This document shows, in pieces, positions 45,263 through 54,303 of a stretch of 64,000 nucleotides of DNA; position 1 is the stretch's first letter; each line of letters begins with the position of its first letter. Where the stretch lies: positions 124,001-188,000 of the forward strand of contig NZ_SWBR01000004.1 in assembly GCF_005116505.1 (NCBI RefSeq). The letters run 5' to 3'. Source of the stretch: Pedobacter polaris. GTDB lineage: Bacteria > Bacteroidota > Bacteroidia > Sphingobacteriales > Sphingobacteriaceae. The translations under genes were made by a program, and so were the position numbers. The notes beneath the pieces are model-generated. The model ran no database searches. It saw only the letters and a program-made list of their open reading frames with translations, and was not told where the DNA came from.

Positions 45263-45745
45263 TTGAAGATATTAATAACAGGTGGCACATCTGCTACCGC
45301 ACTTAAATTGTTAAAAGCGTTTAAAGACCATCAAGTAATCTTAGCCGATTATGGCGATGTTCCATCCTTTTCTTCATCAGCATATACCCTAATTAGTTTA
45401 GGTGTAAGAAATGACGACACTTTAGCACACACTTTATTAAATAATTGCCTTGATCAATCTGTTGACGCGATTTTACCGATTCAAAATTTTGAGATAGAAG
45501 CTGTAGTAAAATCTGAGGTGTTGTTTAATGAATTTAACATTGATCTTTTGCTGCCTAAACGTGAATATTTGGATGACTATTTTAAACTAAATAGCGAGAT
45601 ATCAATTGATTTTGTGGTTTTTGAGCATGGAGAAGTCACTTTTAGCACAGGCGAGAATGAATTAATCATTGCTCAAGGCAGAGAGAGAAACCTTAGTGGG
45701 GCATATTACTTCAATTCTACAGAATTGAGTTTAATTACAATTTAA
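45263..45745 (+). CDS. stand-alone pre-ATP-grasp-like domain protein, TTG start
   Basis: A 160-residue protein beginning LKILITGGTSATALKLLKAFKDHQVILADYGDVPSF, which is the N-terminal Rossmann-like (pre-ATP-grasp) domain of PylC/CarB-type ligases, followed by AILPIQNFEIEAVVKS. The ATP-grasp domain that should follow is absent and the next ATG starts directly after the stop, so this is the domain alone, not an obviously frameshifted gene. The only start that keeps the first beta strand is TTG at 45263; the nearest in-frame ATG would delete it. It is coupled to the next gene with no gap. Confidence 0.7.
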   Translation: MKILITGGTSATALKLLKAFKDHQVILADYGDVPSFSSSAYTLISLGVRNDDTLAHTLLNNCLDQSVDAILPIQNFEIEAVVKSEVLFNEFNIDLLLPKREYLDDYFKLNSEISIDFVVFEHGEVTFSTGENELIIAQGRERNLSGAYYFNSTELSLITI

Positions 45746-46348
45746 ATGACTATTGAAGAATATATTAAAGATAAAGATGCTTTTATTTTAGGTTTTGACA
45801 ATGTATTATATCCCGAAAAGGATTATCTGCTACAGGTTTATTATTTGTTTGCTGAGTTTATAACCTATACAGAACTAATGGATTCTGCTCAAATTATTGC
45901 TTTTATGCAAAATGAATTTACTTTAAATGGAAGTGAAAATATTTTTGAGAAAACTGCGGCTAAATTTAACATTCCGTTAAAATATAAAGACAACTTCTTA
46001 TTGCTCCACCAAAATGCCCGTTTACCTCTTAAGTTGTTGCTTTATCAGCAAATGCTAGGTCTTTTGCAAGAATTGGTTGTAGAAAGAAAAGAAATTTACC
46101 TATTAATAGATGGAGATCCGGCAGAACAACTCAATAAAATAAAACAAATGGAGTGGCATGGGCTGGAAAAATACCTTAAAGTCTATTTTTCTGCTGAGTT
46201 TGGTTCAAGTAAAAAAAGCATCGAATTCATTATAAAAGAACATAACTTAAACATTAAGAAAAGTTTGTTGGTAGGTGTAAGTGATAAGGATCAAGAAAGT
46301 GCGGTAGTTACTGGGATAGAATATTTTACAGTAACAAAACTATTGTAG
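45746..46348 (+). CDS. HAD-superfamily-like protein with degenerate catalytic residues
   Basis: A 200-residue protein with the overall pattern of pyrimidine-5'-nucleotidase-like HAD hydrolases: ILGFDNVLYP at residues 14-23 (normally DxDNTLYP), a helical cap, a KKS Lys region (Lys156) and LLVGVSDKD (normally VGDSxxxD). The nucleophile Asp is Gly16, the motif II Ser/Thr position (LLIDGD) is Ile/Asp, and the motif IV Asp is Val178. Asp18 and Lys156 remain. It is therefore predicted to be non-hydrolytic, perhaps a binding or regulatory protein. It starts immediately after the pre-ATP-grasp gene and both are probably made as a pair. Confidence 0.72.
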   Translation: MTIEEYIKDKDAFILGFDNVLYPEKDYLLQVYYLFAEFITYTELMDSAQIIAFMQNEFTLNGSENIFEKTAAKFNIPLKYKDNFLLLHQNARLPLKLLLYQQMLGLLQELVVERKEIYLLIDGDPAEQLNKIKQMEWHGLEKYLKVYFSAEFGSSKKSIEFIIKEHNLNIKKSLLVGVSDKDQESAVVTGIEYFTVTKLL

Positions 46349-46380
46349 AATTTTTTCCGTTAATTAGTATTCTTTAATCT

Positions 46381-47982
46381 ATGAAAATGAAATTTAGAAA
46401 AATATTAATGCTTTCAGCAATTGTAATTGGTACAATTACAAGCTGTAAAAAAACTAAAGTGGTACCTGATGTTGTTACACCACCACCAGTTACACCACCA
46501 ACCACAACCACTGCAACAAGAGCAGAACTGACAAAAGATTCTATTTTTTTGTATGCAAAGGAACTTTATTTATGGAATGATAAATTGCCAACATACGAAG
46601 TCTTTAATCCTAGAAAATTTACAACCTACCCAGCCAGTTTAGATAACTATGAGGAAGAATTGTTTGAAATTACTAAATACTCAAATCCTTATGAGTATAA
46701 ACCGGGCAGTACATCCTCTAAATTTTCATATATCGCAGATAAGGCTGATGAAAACCCGAAGGCTATTGTAAAATCTGCATCAGTTGATCTAGATGGCAAT
46801 GGAAATGATTTTGGGATTAGATTTGGGTTTTATGGTACAACTGCAAATTATACCATTTATGTCACAGCTGTTTACGAAAATTCTCCAGCAGAAAAAGCAG
46901 GCTTTGTTCGGGGAGATAAAATTACAAAAATGAATGGTGCAACTTTTGGAGTTAATTTTGATGCACAGTATAGTGCAATTCTAACAGCTTTGAATGGAAC
47001 TACGATTAAGTTGGAGGGTATAAAAAGTAATGGAAATAATTTTGACCTCACGCTAGCAAAAACTGTATTTGCAAGCAAGCCAATTTATAAATCAAGAGTG
47101 ATAGATGCAGGTGCAAAAAAGATCGGATATTTAGCTTATGCTAGATTTTCTTCTATGACAAATTCTCAGGCAGGTTTTGATGCTGCATTTGCTTCATTTT
47201 CTACAGCTGGTGTTACAGATCTAATTATAGATTTAAGATACAATGGTGGTGGATATATTGAAACCGCAGAATATTTGATTAATTTAATTGCACCTAATAG
47301 TGTTTCTGGTACTGTTATGTTTTCTGAGCATTACAATACCACTATGCAAAATAATCAAGCAACCATCCTTAAAAATCAACCATTATTGGATAGAAATGAC
47401 AAGGTTCAATATGCTAATGGAAAGATAGTAACATATTATGATTATATAGCTAATCCATATTCTGTTGCTAATAACACTTCAAGATTTGCTAAAAAAGGAC
47501 CTTTAAATAATTTAACAAATGTTGTATTTATCGTTTCTGGTAATACTGCATCTGCAAGCGAACTGGTAATCAATAGTTTAAAGCCGCACATGAATGTGAA
47601 ATTAGTTGGCCTTACTACTTATGGAAAACCTGTTGGTTTCTTCCCAATTACATTAGAAAACAAGTATGATGTTTACTACTCAATGTTTGAAACGAAAAAT
47701 TCATTGGGGCAAGGTGGGTATTATGATGGATTTGTTCCTGATTATTCCCTTTCAGAAGTGCCAGCAAATACGATTATGTATGATTTTGGAAATGTGAATG
47801 ATAATTATTTGAAAAAAGCAATTGATGTAATAGCTCCAGGGATAGTAGTTACTAGTCAGGCTAAAACAATGTCAGCAAGAGAAAAAAGCCTTGCTGTCCA
47901 GTCTTCAAGCGTTATCAATTCTGACCTTAGTGATAGGGAATTCAAAGGAATGGTTGAAAATCGACATAAAAGGAAAAACTAA
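46381..47982 (+). CDS. S41 family carboxy-terminal processing peptidase, lipoprotein
   Basis: A 533-residue protease anchored by a lipobox (ITSCKK, Cys at residue 21) and a Pro/Thr linker (PPPVTPPTTTT). A PDZ-like domain (YENSPAEKAGFVRGDKITKMNG, about residues 165-215) precedes the S41 core. Catalytic Ser391 lies in GNTASASELV and Lys416 in TTYGKPVG; the 25-residue spacing equals that of the Ser-Lys dyad in the Prc/CtpA group. It probably degrades or trims proteins at the cell surface or in the periplasm. It has its own terminator (47993-48019). Confidence 0.9.
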   Translation: MKMKFRKILMLSAIVIGTITSCKKTKVVPDVVTPPPVTPPTTTTATRAELTKDSIFLYAKELYLWNDKLPTYEVFNPRKFTTYPASLDNYEEELFEITKYSNPYEYKPGSTSSKFSYIADKADENPKAIVKSASVDLDGNGNDFGIRFGFYGTTANYTIYVTAVYENSPAEKAGFVRGDKITKMNGATFGVNFDAQYSAILTALNGTTIKLEGIKSNGNNFDLTLAKTVFASKPIYKSRVIDAGAKKIGYLAYARFSSMTNSQAGFDAAFASFSTAGVTDLIIDLRYNGGGYIETAEYLINLIAPNSVSGTVMFSEHYNTTMQNNQATILKNQPLLDRNDKVQYANGKIVTYYDYIANPYSVANNTSRFAKKGPLNNLTNVVFIVSGNTASASELVINSLKPHMNVKLVGLTTYGKPVGFFPITLENKYDVYYSMFETKNSLGQGGYYDGFVPDYSLSEVPANTIMYDFGNVNDNYLKKAIDVIAPGIVVTSQAKTMSAREKSLAVQSSSVINSDLSDREFKGMVENRHKRKN

Positions 47983-47992
47983 ATGAATAAAT

Positions 47993-48019
47993 AAAAAGAC
48001 CGCTTATTGTGGTCTTTTT
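47993..48019. terminator. terminator of the S41 peptidase gene
   Basis: AAAAAGACC (47993-48001) and GGTCTTTTT (48011-48019) form a 9-bp perfect stem with a T-run, 11 bases past the stop. Confidence 0.85.
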
Positions 48020-48118
48020 TTATATCTACTTTTTTACATTTAATTAAGAAAAAACAGATTGGCATTTTTGTTGCATTAACATAAAGTGATTAACTTGTTT
48101 AAACAAAATAAGAATACC

Positions 48119-48385
48119 ATGACTGCAGAACTAATAGAAAAAGAAGCGATAGATGTTACAAAAATAATACCTGCCGATACCAAACTTTCAGAAGAATTAA
48201 TTAATAGGTTGGCATCTGCCCCGCGTTTAGGGAATGAATTTAAAGCTAAAGCAACAATAGAGTTTAATACTACCGAAGGACCCAAAAGAGTATATACAAC
48301 GGTTTGGTCTGTAACAGAGAAATACATTCAACTCAAAAACAATATCCACATTCCAATTAAATGTGTAATAGACATAGAGTTCTAA
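48119..48385 (+). CDS. hypothetical protein, 88 residues
   Basis: A small soluble protein with a helical N-terminal half (TAELIEKEAIDVTKIIPAD, SEELINRLASAP) and a beta-strand C-terminal half ending VIDIEF. The frame extends upstream to an ATG at 48086, but the stretch 48068-48097 looks like promoter sequence (TTG, then TAACTTG after 17-20 bases), so the ATG at 48119 is preferred. Function is unknown. It ends in a shared bidirectional terminator with the M28 gene. Confidence 0.7.
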   Translation: MTAELIEKEAIDVTKIIPADTKLSEELINRLASAPRLGNEFKAKATIEFNTTEGPKRVYTTVWSVTEKYIQLKNNIHIPIKCVIDIEF

Positions 48386-48427
48386 TAAGAAAGCCCGATT
48401 TATTCATTTAAATCGGGCTTTCTTATT
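48384..48427. terminator. bidirectional terminator with 19-bp perfect stem
   Basis: AATAAGAAAGCCCGATTTA (48384-48402) pairs perfectly with its inverted copy at 48409-48427 around a 6-base loop. It lies between two convergent genes and overlaps the last bases of the plus-strand stop region, serving both. Confidence 0.9.
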
Positions 48428-48435
48428 TAGATAGT

Positions 48436-49383
48436 TTATTGCTTTTTCATTTGCAATTTCTCTCTAAAAATTGATTGTATATCTCTTTGTTTATCAATAT
48501 TCACAATTACTTCTTGAATGGCATTTGCCGCATCAATAAAAAAGGTTTTGTTAATGTTTTGATATTCATCTGTTGCTTTATGGTAATCTTTATGATCTTC
48601 TACTCCGAAGTAGATAAAAGGAATATTCTTTGCATTAAAAGCTCCTTGATCACTTTGGTTTGTCCAATCATCTTGGCCTAATTTAGGATCATCATGACCT
48701 AACAAGAGCTTTAAATTTCCATTAGTAGTTATTAAGTAGGACTTTAATTCTGGATATTTAAATGTTCCTGCTGCATATAATTCCTGTTTATCATTGTGGC
48801 TGATCATATCCATATTAACGTTCAACTTGATTTTTTCTAATGCTACTGGTGGATTAGCTACAAATGCTTTTGCACCTTGTAATCCCATTTCTTCACCATC
48901 AAAAATGGCAAATATTAAAGTGTTGTTTGGTTTATTTTGTGAAAAGTACTTCGCAAATTGTAATAACCCTGCAACGCCTGATGCATTGTCATCTGCACCA
49001 TTATAGATTTCGTTTTTAATGATACCAATGTGATCGTAGTGAGCAGAAATCACAATTACATTTTCACTTTTTCCTGGAACATAGGCAATTAAATTTTTCC
49101 CTTGAATTGCAGCAGCACCATTTCTTCCTTTGATTTCAAATGTTTGCTCATAACTTGTTTGTCCAGGATAAGGTTTTAAGCCTATTTCCTTTAACCTACC
49201 TGTTAAATAGGTTCTAGCCATTTCTGCGCCTTTGGTTCCAGTTTTACGACCTTCGTAAATATCAGACGCTAATACCTCTACATCTTTAAGTAATTGATCT
49301 CCGACTTGGGTGTTATTTTGAGTTGTTTTAACTGTGCCACAGCTGATTAACAATGCTAATGGAAACAGGAATAATCTTTTCAT
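48436..49383 (-). CDS. M28 family zinc aminopeptidase, lipoprotein
   Basis: A 315-residue peptidase. The start at MKRLFLFPLALLISCGTV gives a proper lipobox (LISC, Cys15) and is preferred to an upstream extension. Zinc-binding and catalytic features follow in order: SAHYDHIG (His and Asp), NGADDNASG (bridging Asp), DGEEMGLQGA (Glu pair) and NMDMISH, with a C-terminal HKDYHKATDEY His. It is expected to remove N-terminal residues from peptides in the periplasm or at the outer membrane. Confidence 0.93.
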   Translation of the reverse strand: MKRLFLFPLALLISCGTVKTTQNNTQVGDQLLKDVEVLASDIYEGRKTGTKGAEMARTYLTGRLKEIGLKPYPGQTSYEQTFEIKGRNGAAAIQGKNLIAYVPGKSENVIVISAHYDHIGIIKNEIYNGADDNASGVAGLLQFAKYFSQNKPNNTLIFAIFDGEEMGLQGAKAFVANPPVALEKIKLNVNMDMISHNDKQELYAAGTFKYPELKSYLITTNGNLKLLLGHDDPKLGQDDWTNQSDQGAFNAKNIPFIYFGVEDHKDYHKATDEYQNINKTFFIDAANAIQEVIVNIDKQRDIQSIFREKLQMKKQ

Positions 49384-49526
49384 CAATATGTGATTTTTAT
49401 GTACAAAATAAAGGTAAAGATATTGTCTGACAAAAAGAGCGTTCGCGTTTTGTAAAAACTTAATGCATTGGCTCAATGTTATATTTTAAATCTTAATTTG
49501 GGTTATAATTTATAAATAATACAAGA

Positions 49527-50510
49527 ATGGAATATAGACGTTTAGGAAAATCTGGATTGCAGTTGAGCGCACTTTCATTTGGAAGCTGGTTAACTTTCGG
49601 CAACCAGATAAGCGATAAAGTTGCTGATGAATTAATGGGGATAGCTTATGATGCTGGAGTTAATTTCTTTGATAATGCAGAAGGCTATGCAGAAGGTAAA
49701 TCGGAAACTGTAATGGGTAAAATTTTAAAAGCTCAAAAATGGGATAGAGACACTTTTGTGGTATCAAGTAAAGTATTTTTTGGAGCACAAAATAAAGGCC
49801 CAAATCAAATGGGTTTATCACGTAAGCACATAGTTGAGGCTTGTAACGCCGCACTTAAACGTTTGCAAGTAGATTATTTAGATCTTTATTTTTGCCATAG
49901 ACCAGATAAAAATACCCCCATTGAGGAAACTGTTTGGGCAATGAATACCTTACTTCAACAAGGTAAAATTTTATATTGGGGAACATCAGAGTGGAGTGCT
50001 TCAGAAATTATGGAAGCAATAAGTGTAGCTAAACAATATAACTTGATTGGCCCTACAATGGAACAACCTCAATACAATTTGATAGAACGAAATAAATTAG
50101 AAAACGAATATTTGCATTTGTTTAAAACGCATGGTCTTGGGACTACAATTTGGTCGCCATTAGCATCAGGTTTACTGTCAGGGAAATATACATCAGGTAA
50201 TACCAAAAATACCCGTCTTGAACTTAAGGGAATGGACTGGTTAAAAGATAGGGTAATGGCAGAAGAGAAAATGAAAAAGGTTATTGAACTTCAGAAACTA
50301 GCAGATAAAATGAATATACCATTGGCTAAATTATCGTTGGCTTGGTGTTTGAAAAATCCAAATGTAAGTACAGTAATTTTAGGAGCATCAAAGGTTGATC
50401 AATTGAAAGAAAACCTTACAGTTTTAGCGATCGTGCCTTTGCTTACTGACAAAGTAATGGCTGATATTGATAAAATAATGGGTACCAAACCAGAGTTGTC
50501 AGCTTTTTAA
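49527..50510 (+). CDS. aldo/keto reductase (Kv-beta-like)
   Basis: A 327-residue NADPH-dependent oxidoreductase with a TIM barrel. The catalytic tetrad is readable: Asp in FFDNAEGY, Tyr in the same motif, Lys in VVSSKVFF and His in YFCHRPD. RRLGKSGLQLSALSFGSWLTFG at the N-terminus and the STVILGASKVDQLKENL cofactor region match the voltage-gated potassium channel beta-subunit group (AKR6-like). The physiological substrate is unknown. Confidence 0.92.
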   Translation: MEYRRLGKSGLQLSALSFGSWLTFGNQISDKVADELMGIAYDAGVNFFDNAEGYAEGKSETVMGKILKAQKWDRDTFVVSSKVFFGAQNKGPNQMGLSRKHIVEACNAALKRLQVDYLDLYFCHRPDKNTPIEETVWAMNTLLQQGKILYWGTSEWSASEIMEAISVAKQYNLIGPTMEQPQYNLIERNKLENEYLHLFKTHGLGTTIWSPLASGLLSGKYTSGNTKNTRLELKGMDWLKDRVMAEEKMKKVIELQKLADKMNIPLAKLSLAWCLKNPNVSTVILGASKVDQLKENLTVLAIVPLLTDKVMADIDKIMGTKPELSAF

Positions 50511-50516
50511 ATATTG

Positions 50517-50570
50517 TCATTCTGGGCCAGCGAGGAATCTATTAATGAGATTCCTCGTTGTTCAGAATGA
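50517..50570. repeat. palindromic repeat element acting as possible terminator
   Basis: TCATTCTG (50517-50524) pairs with CAGAATGA (50563-50570), and inside it CGAGGAATCT (50531-50540) with AGATTCCTCG (50548-50557). It fills most of the 69-base gap between two convergent genes and belongs to the GTCATTCTG...GAGGAATCT class of dispersed repeats. Confidence 0.75.
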
Positions 50571-50579
50571 TATTATAGA

Positions 50580-51365
50580 TTAAATATAAATCTCTCCTAT
50601 TAAATAGGTTACAGCTTTTCCAGACATTAAAACTCTATCTCCCTTTAGTTCGCACCATAATTCTCCTCTGCGTGCCGAAACCTGAAAAGCATGTAAATTA
50701 TTCTTGCCTAATTTTTCTGCCCAATAGGGGATAAGGTTACAATGGGCAGAACCAGTAACAGGATCTTCGTTTATACCTGCCGCTGGAATAAAAAATCTAG
50801 AAACAAAATCACTTTTATCTCCTTTTGCAGTAACGATAACGCCCATCATATCTATTTTTGCTAAAGCTGCAAAATCAGGCTTTAATGCTAAAACATCTGC
50901 CTCTGTTTCATAAACAAGCATGTGGTCTCTTGAACTTAAAATTTCTATAGGCATTTTTCCGCCTATGGCTTCAATTAGACCTTGTGGTATGGCACAACTA
51001 ATAGCTGGCCTAGACGGGAAATCTAAAGTATATAAATCACCATTTCTTGTTACTGATAAAGTGCCAGCTTTTAAAGTGTGAAAATGAATCACATCTTTAT
51101 CATAATTTAATGCTGTGAAAAGAATATGTGCGGTTGCTAAAGTGGCATGGCCACATAAATCGATCTCCAGTTCTGGTGTAAACCATCTTAATTCAAAATG
51201 ATCACCTTGGGGAATAAAAAAAGCAGTTTCGGCTAAATTATTTTCTACAGCAATTTTTTGCATTTGTGGTGCAGACAACCATTCTTTTAAGGGTACTATG
51301 GCTGCAGGATTGCCGCCAAAAAGTTGGTCAGTAAAAGCATCGACTTGATAAATAGGGAGTTTCAT
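50580..51365 (-). CDS. PhzF family isomerase-like protein
   Basis: A 261-residue protein with the two-half-barrel PhzF fold. The start at MKLPIYQVDAFTDQLFGGNPAAIVPL is standard; an ATG six codons earlier is ignored. Conserved stretches are NNLAETAFFI (with the catalytic Glu), RWFTPELEIDLCGHATLATAHIL and the mirror-image FIPAAGINEDPVTGSAHCNLIPYW. PhzF acts in phenazine synthesis, but paralogues without phenazine genes are common and of unknown substrate, as here. Confidence 0.9.
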   Translation of the reverse strand: MKLPIYQVDAFTDQLFGGNPAAIVPLKEWLSAPQMQKIAVENNLAETAFFIPQGDHFELRWFTPELEIDLCGHATLATAHILFTALNYDKDVIHFHTLKAGTLSVTRNGDLYTLDFPSRPAISCAIPQGLIEAIGGKMPIEILSSRDHMLVYETEADVLALKPDFAALAKIDMMGVIVTAKGDKSDFVSRFFIPAAGINEDPVTGSAHCNLIPYWAEKLGKNNLHAFQVSARRGELWCELKGDRVLMSGKAVTYLIGEIYI

Positions 51366-51476
51366 AATGTATAATTTATTCAAATCTACAAGTTTTTACT
51401 AAAATAAGGTCATTTCAACAGCGTGAAGCGACAAAAAATCTCTTTATTGCTTTTATAGATTCAGGTCAAAATAAAA

Positions 51477-51555
51477 TGTCATACTGAGCCTGTCGAAGGA
51501 ATTTTAGTTTTGACGATTTATCAAACGTTATCTTCAACAAGCTCAGGCTAACAGC
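51477..51555. repeat. dispersed palindromic repeat pair
   Basis: TGTCATACTGAGCCTGTCGA at 51477-51496 faces CTTCAACAAGCTCAGGCTAA ending near 51551. This is the family seen at 1811-2035 and 34199-34385, here in the gap between the divergent-from-PhzF end and the GAPDH stop. Confidence 0.7.
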
Positions 51556-51566
51556 TATATCAAGCA

Positions 51567-53015
51567 TTAATAATAAGTTAACCTTACTACACCAGCTAAT
51601 TTTTTCGCTAGGCGTATTACTTGTCTCGTGTAACCATATTCATTGTCATACCAAGCATACAATACAATTGATTGGTTATCATTTGCAATGATTGTAGCAG
51701 GCCCATCAATAATTGCAGCATGGCTATTACCTATTAAATCGCTACTTACCAATTCATTAGATATAGAATATTCTAATTGCTCAGATAAATCGCCAAACAA
51801 AGAAGCTTGTTTTAAAATAGCAGCTACCTCATCTTTTGAAGTGATTTTGGATAACGATAAATTTAAAATTGCTAAAGAAACATTTGGAGTTGGTACACGA
51901 ACTGCATTTCCAGTTAATTTTCCGCCTAAATGTGGGATAACTTTAGCCACAGCTTTATCTGCACCAGTTTCTGTAATTACCAAATTTAAAGCTGCAGAAC
52001 GGCCTCTACGGTATTTTTTATGGTAGTTATCTAATAAATTCTGGTCATTGGTATAAGAGTGAACAGTTTCTATATGACCTTTTTCTATTCCAAAAGCGGT
52101 ATCAATTATTTTTAAAACCGGAACTATGGCATTTGTAGTACAAGATGCATTAGAAAATATAGTTTCTGTTTCATAGTCGAAATCTGCATCGTTTATACCA
52201 GTAACTATATTAGGGATATCGCCTTTGGCAGGAGCAGTTAGTAAAACTTTGCTAATGCCCTTTGCTTTTAAATGTCTACCTAAACCTTCTCTATCACGAA
52301 AAGCTCCAGTATTGTCAATTAATAATGCATCTTCAATTCCATAAGCAGTATAATCTGCATCTTCTGGGTTTTTGGCAACGATTAAATAAATGGTTTGCCC
52401 ATTTATGATTAAAGCTTTGTTTTCAAAATCTTCTATAATCGTGCCGTTAAATGGTCCATGGATAGAATCTGTTCTTAAAAGTTCAGCTCTTTTAATTAAT
52501 TCTTCATCGCTGTAGGTACGAGATACAATAGCTCTTAATCTAAGTTGTTCGCCTTTTCCGGCCTGTACTATTAATTCTCTAGCAGCAATTCTTCCAATTC
52601 TCCCAAAACCAAATAGAACCACATCTTTAGGCTTTAAGCTAATTTTGTCTTTGCCGATGTGCATACTCAACTTACTAACAACGAAGTTGTGCATTGTAGA
52701 ATGTGTATTGCTCTCGTCAAGCCATTCAGCAGCCAGACGGCCAACGTCAATGCGTGAAGGGGCCAAGTTACATTTGGCAATTGTAGCTGCAAGTTCTAAT
52801 GTTTCATAAATAGAAATATCCTTTCCACTTACTTCTTTAGCATATTGGTGATAAGCCAATATTTCACTACTGCCAACATCGAATAGGGGTTTACGAAAAA
52901 GGACAAGTTCAATAGATCGGTCAAACCATAGTTTGCCTACAACACTGATCAGCTCAAGGGCTTTTTTTTCCTTTTCAATCCAGTTTTGAAACTCTGATTG
53001 ATATTTGTTTAACAT
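51567..53015 (-). CDS. glyceraldehyde-3-phosphate dehydrogenase, long form
   Basis: A 482-residue NAD-dependent GAPDH. Residues 1-125 are an N-terminal extension of mostly helical sequence; the Rossmann fold begins at VVLFGFGRIGRIAARELI and the active-site Cys lies in NASCTTNAIVP. GNAVRVPTPNVSLAILNL and the C-terminal WYDNEYGYTRQV complete the family. This extended form is common in Bacteroidota; the extension's role is not known to me. A TACTTTTG -7 box (53046-53053) predicts a leader of about 25 bases. Confidence 0.93.
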   Translation of the reverse strand: MLNKYQSEFQNWIEKEKKALELISVVGKLWFDRSIELVLFRKPLFDVGSSEILAYHQYAKEVSGKDISIYETLELAATIAKCNLAPSRIDVGRLAAEWLDESNTHSTMHNFVVSKLSMHIGKDKISLKPKDVVLFGFGRIGRIAARELIVQAGKGEQLRLRAIVSRTYSDEELIKRAELLRTDSIHGPFNGTIIEDFENKALIINGQTIYLIVAKNPEDADYTAYGIEDALLIDNTGAFRDREGLGRHLKAKGISKVLLTAPAKGDIPNIVTGINDADFDYETETIFSNASCTTNAIVPVLKIIDTAFGIEKGHIETVHSYTNDQNLLDNYHKKYRRGRSAALNLVITETGADKAVAKVIPHLGGKLTGNAVRVPTPNVSLAILNLSLSKITSKDEVAAILKQASLFGDLSEQLEYSISNELVSSDLIGNSHAAIIDGPATIIANDNQSIVLYAWYDNEYGYTRQVIRLAKKLAGVVRLTYY

Positions 53016-53055
53016 ACAAGAAAATTAATTTGATTAGAATTGGCACAAAAGTAAA

Positions 53056-53081
53056 AAAGATCGGGCGAGTACCCAATCTTT
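53056..53081 (-). terminator. terminator of the primary sigma factor gene
   Basis: AAAGATTGGG/CCCGATCTTT on the minus strand (one G-U pair) with a 6-base loop and T-run, 74 bases past the rpoD stop. Confidence 0.7.
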
Positions 53082-53154
53082 TCTAGTTTATTTTGAAGTA
53101 AATATATGTGTTACAAGGTGTTTAAAACACACTAAGTAGCTATTTATTTAATGA

Positions 53155-54015
53155 TTATCCTAAGTAAGATTTTAGGATTTTACTACGTGATGTATGACGT
53201 AAACGTTGCAATGCTTTGTCTTTAATCTGACGAACACGCTCACGAGTTAAGTTAAATTTCTCGCCAATTTCTTCTAATGAAAGTGGGTGATTTGTACTTA
53301 AACCGAAGAATAACACTATGATTTCACGTTCGCGTTCAGTTAAAGTAGACAATGAACGTCTAATTTCTTCAGAAAGAGATTCGTTAATTAAGTTGCTATC
53401 TGTATTAGGTTCGTGATTTTCAAGTACATCTAATAATGTATTTTCTTCACCCTGTACAAATGGAGCATCCATAGATACGTGACGACCAGAGTTACTTAAC
53501 GTGTCAGATATTTTATCAACAGTTGTTTCTAAAATGTCTGCCAACTCTTCTGGAGACGGCTCACGCTCATATTCTTGCTCTAATTTAGAGAAGGCTTTGC
53601 TGATTTTACTTAATGAACCTACTTGGTTAAGAGGTAAACGTACAATACGACTTTGTTCTGCAATTGCTTGCAAAATTGACTGACGAATCCACCAAACGGC
53701 GTAAGAAATGAATTTAAAACCTTTAGTTTCATCAAAACGTTTAGCAGCTTTAATTAAACCTAAGTTACCTTCGTTAATTAAATCGCCTAATGTTAAACCT
53801 TGATTTTGATATTGTTTAGCCACTGATACAACAAAACGTAAGTTGGTTTTGGTTAAACGCTCTAATGCTGCTTGATCACCTTCACGAATTTTACGAGCTA
53901 ATATTACTTCTTCTTCTGCGGTAATTAAATCTACTTTTCCAATCTCGTGTAAGTATTTGTCTAATGATTGACTTTCGCGGTTGGTGATGGATTGGGTTAT
54001 TTTGAGTTGTCTCAT
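53155..54015 (-). CDS. rpoD: primary RNA polymerase sigma factor (RpoD/SigA type)
   Basis: A 286-residue sigma-70 factor. Region 1.2 ([31 protein letters not shown]), region 2 ([57 protein letters not shown]), region 3 and region 4 with the C-terminal helix-turn-helix ([28 protein letters not shown]) are all present. The long acidic region 1.1 of Proteobacteria is absent, as is normal in Bacteroidota. The TAnnTTTG promoters in this window are what such a factor reads. Confidence 0.97.
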   Translation of the reverse strand: MRQLKITQSITNRESQSLDKYLHEIGKVDLITAEEEVILARKIREGDQAALERLTKTNLRFVVSVAKQYQNQGLTLGDLINEGNLGLIKAAKRFDETKGFKFISYAVWWIRQSILQAIAEQSRIVRLPLNQVGSLSKISKAFSKLEQEYEREPSPEELADILETTVDKISDTLSNSGRHVSMDAPFVQGEENTLLDVLENHEPNTDSNLINESLSEEIRRSLSTLTEREREIIVLFFGLSTNHPLSLEEIGEKFNLTRERVRQIKDKALQRLRHTSRSKILKSYLG

Positions 54016-54224
54016 TTATATTTTTTGGTCCTCTTAAAAAAATCGATGCTGCAAAAGTATGAAAAAATGTACAGTTTCGAATTGTAAATCGCTGAAAATG
54101 TAAGGGTTTATGTCACATTTTTTAACAAATACTTAATAACAAAAATCATTCCAAATTTTATTTGGCACAACTTGTCATGTTTAGTTGATTTAGGGCATAT
54201 ATTTATTGTAAATCAATAAATAAG

Positions 54225-54257
54225 TTTTGATTATTAATATATTTTGTTTTATGTTTG
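54225..54257 (+). promoter_or_regulatory. promoter of the DUF2975 gene
   Basis: TTTTG (54225-54229), 20 bases, then TATGTTTG (54250-54257): a full Bacteroidota -33/-7 promoter. The start site would fall near 54263, about 40 bases before the ATG. Confidence 0.6.
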
Positions 54258-54303
54258 CTATGTAAATTATTTTATTTGCTTGTAAATACTTATAGATTAA
54301 AAT

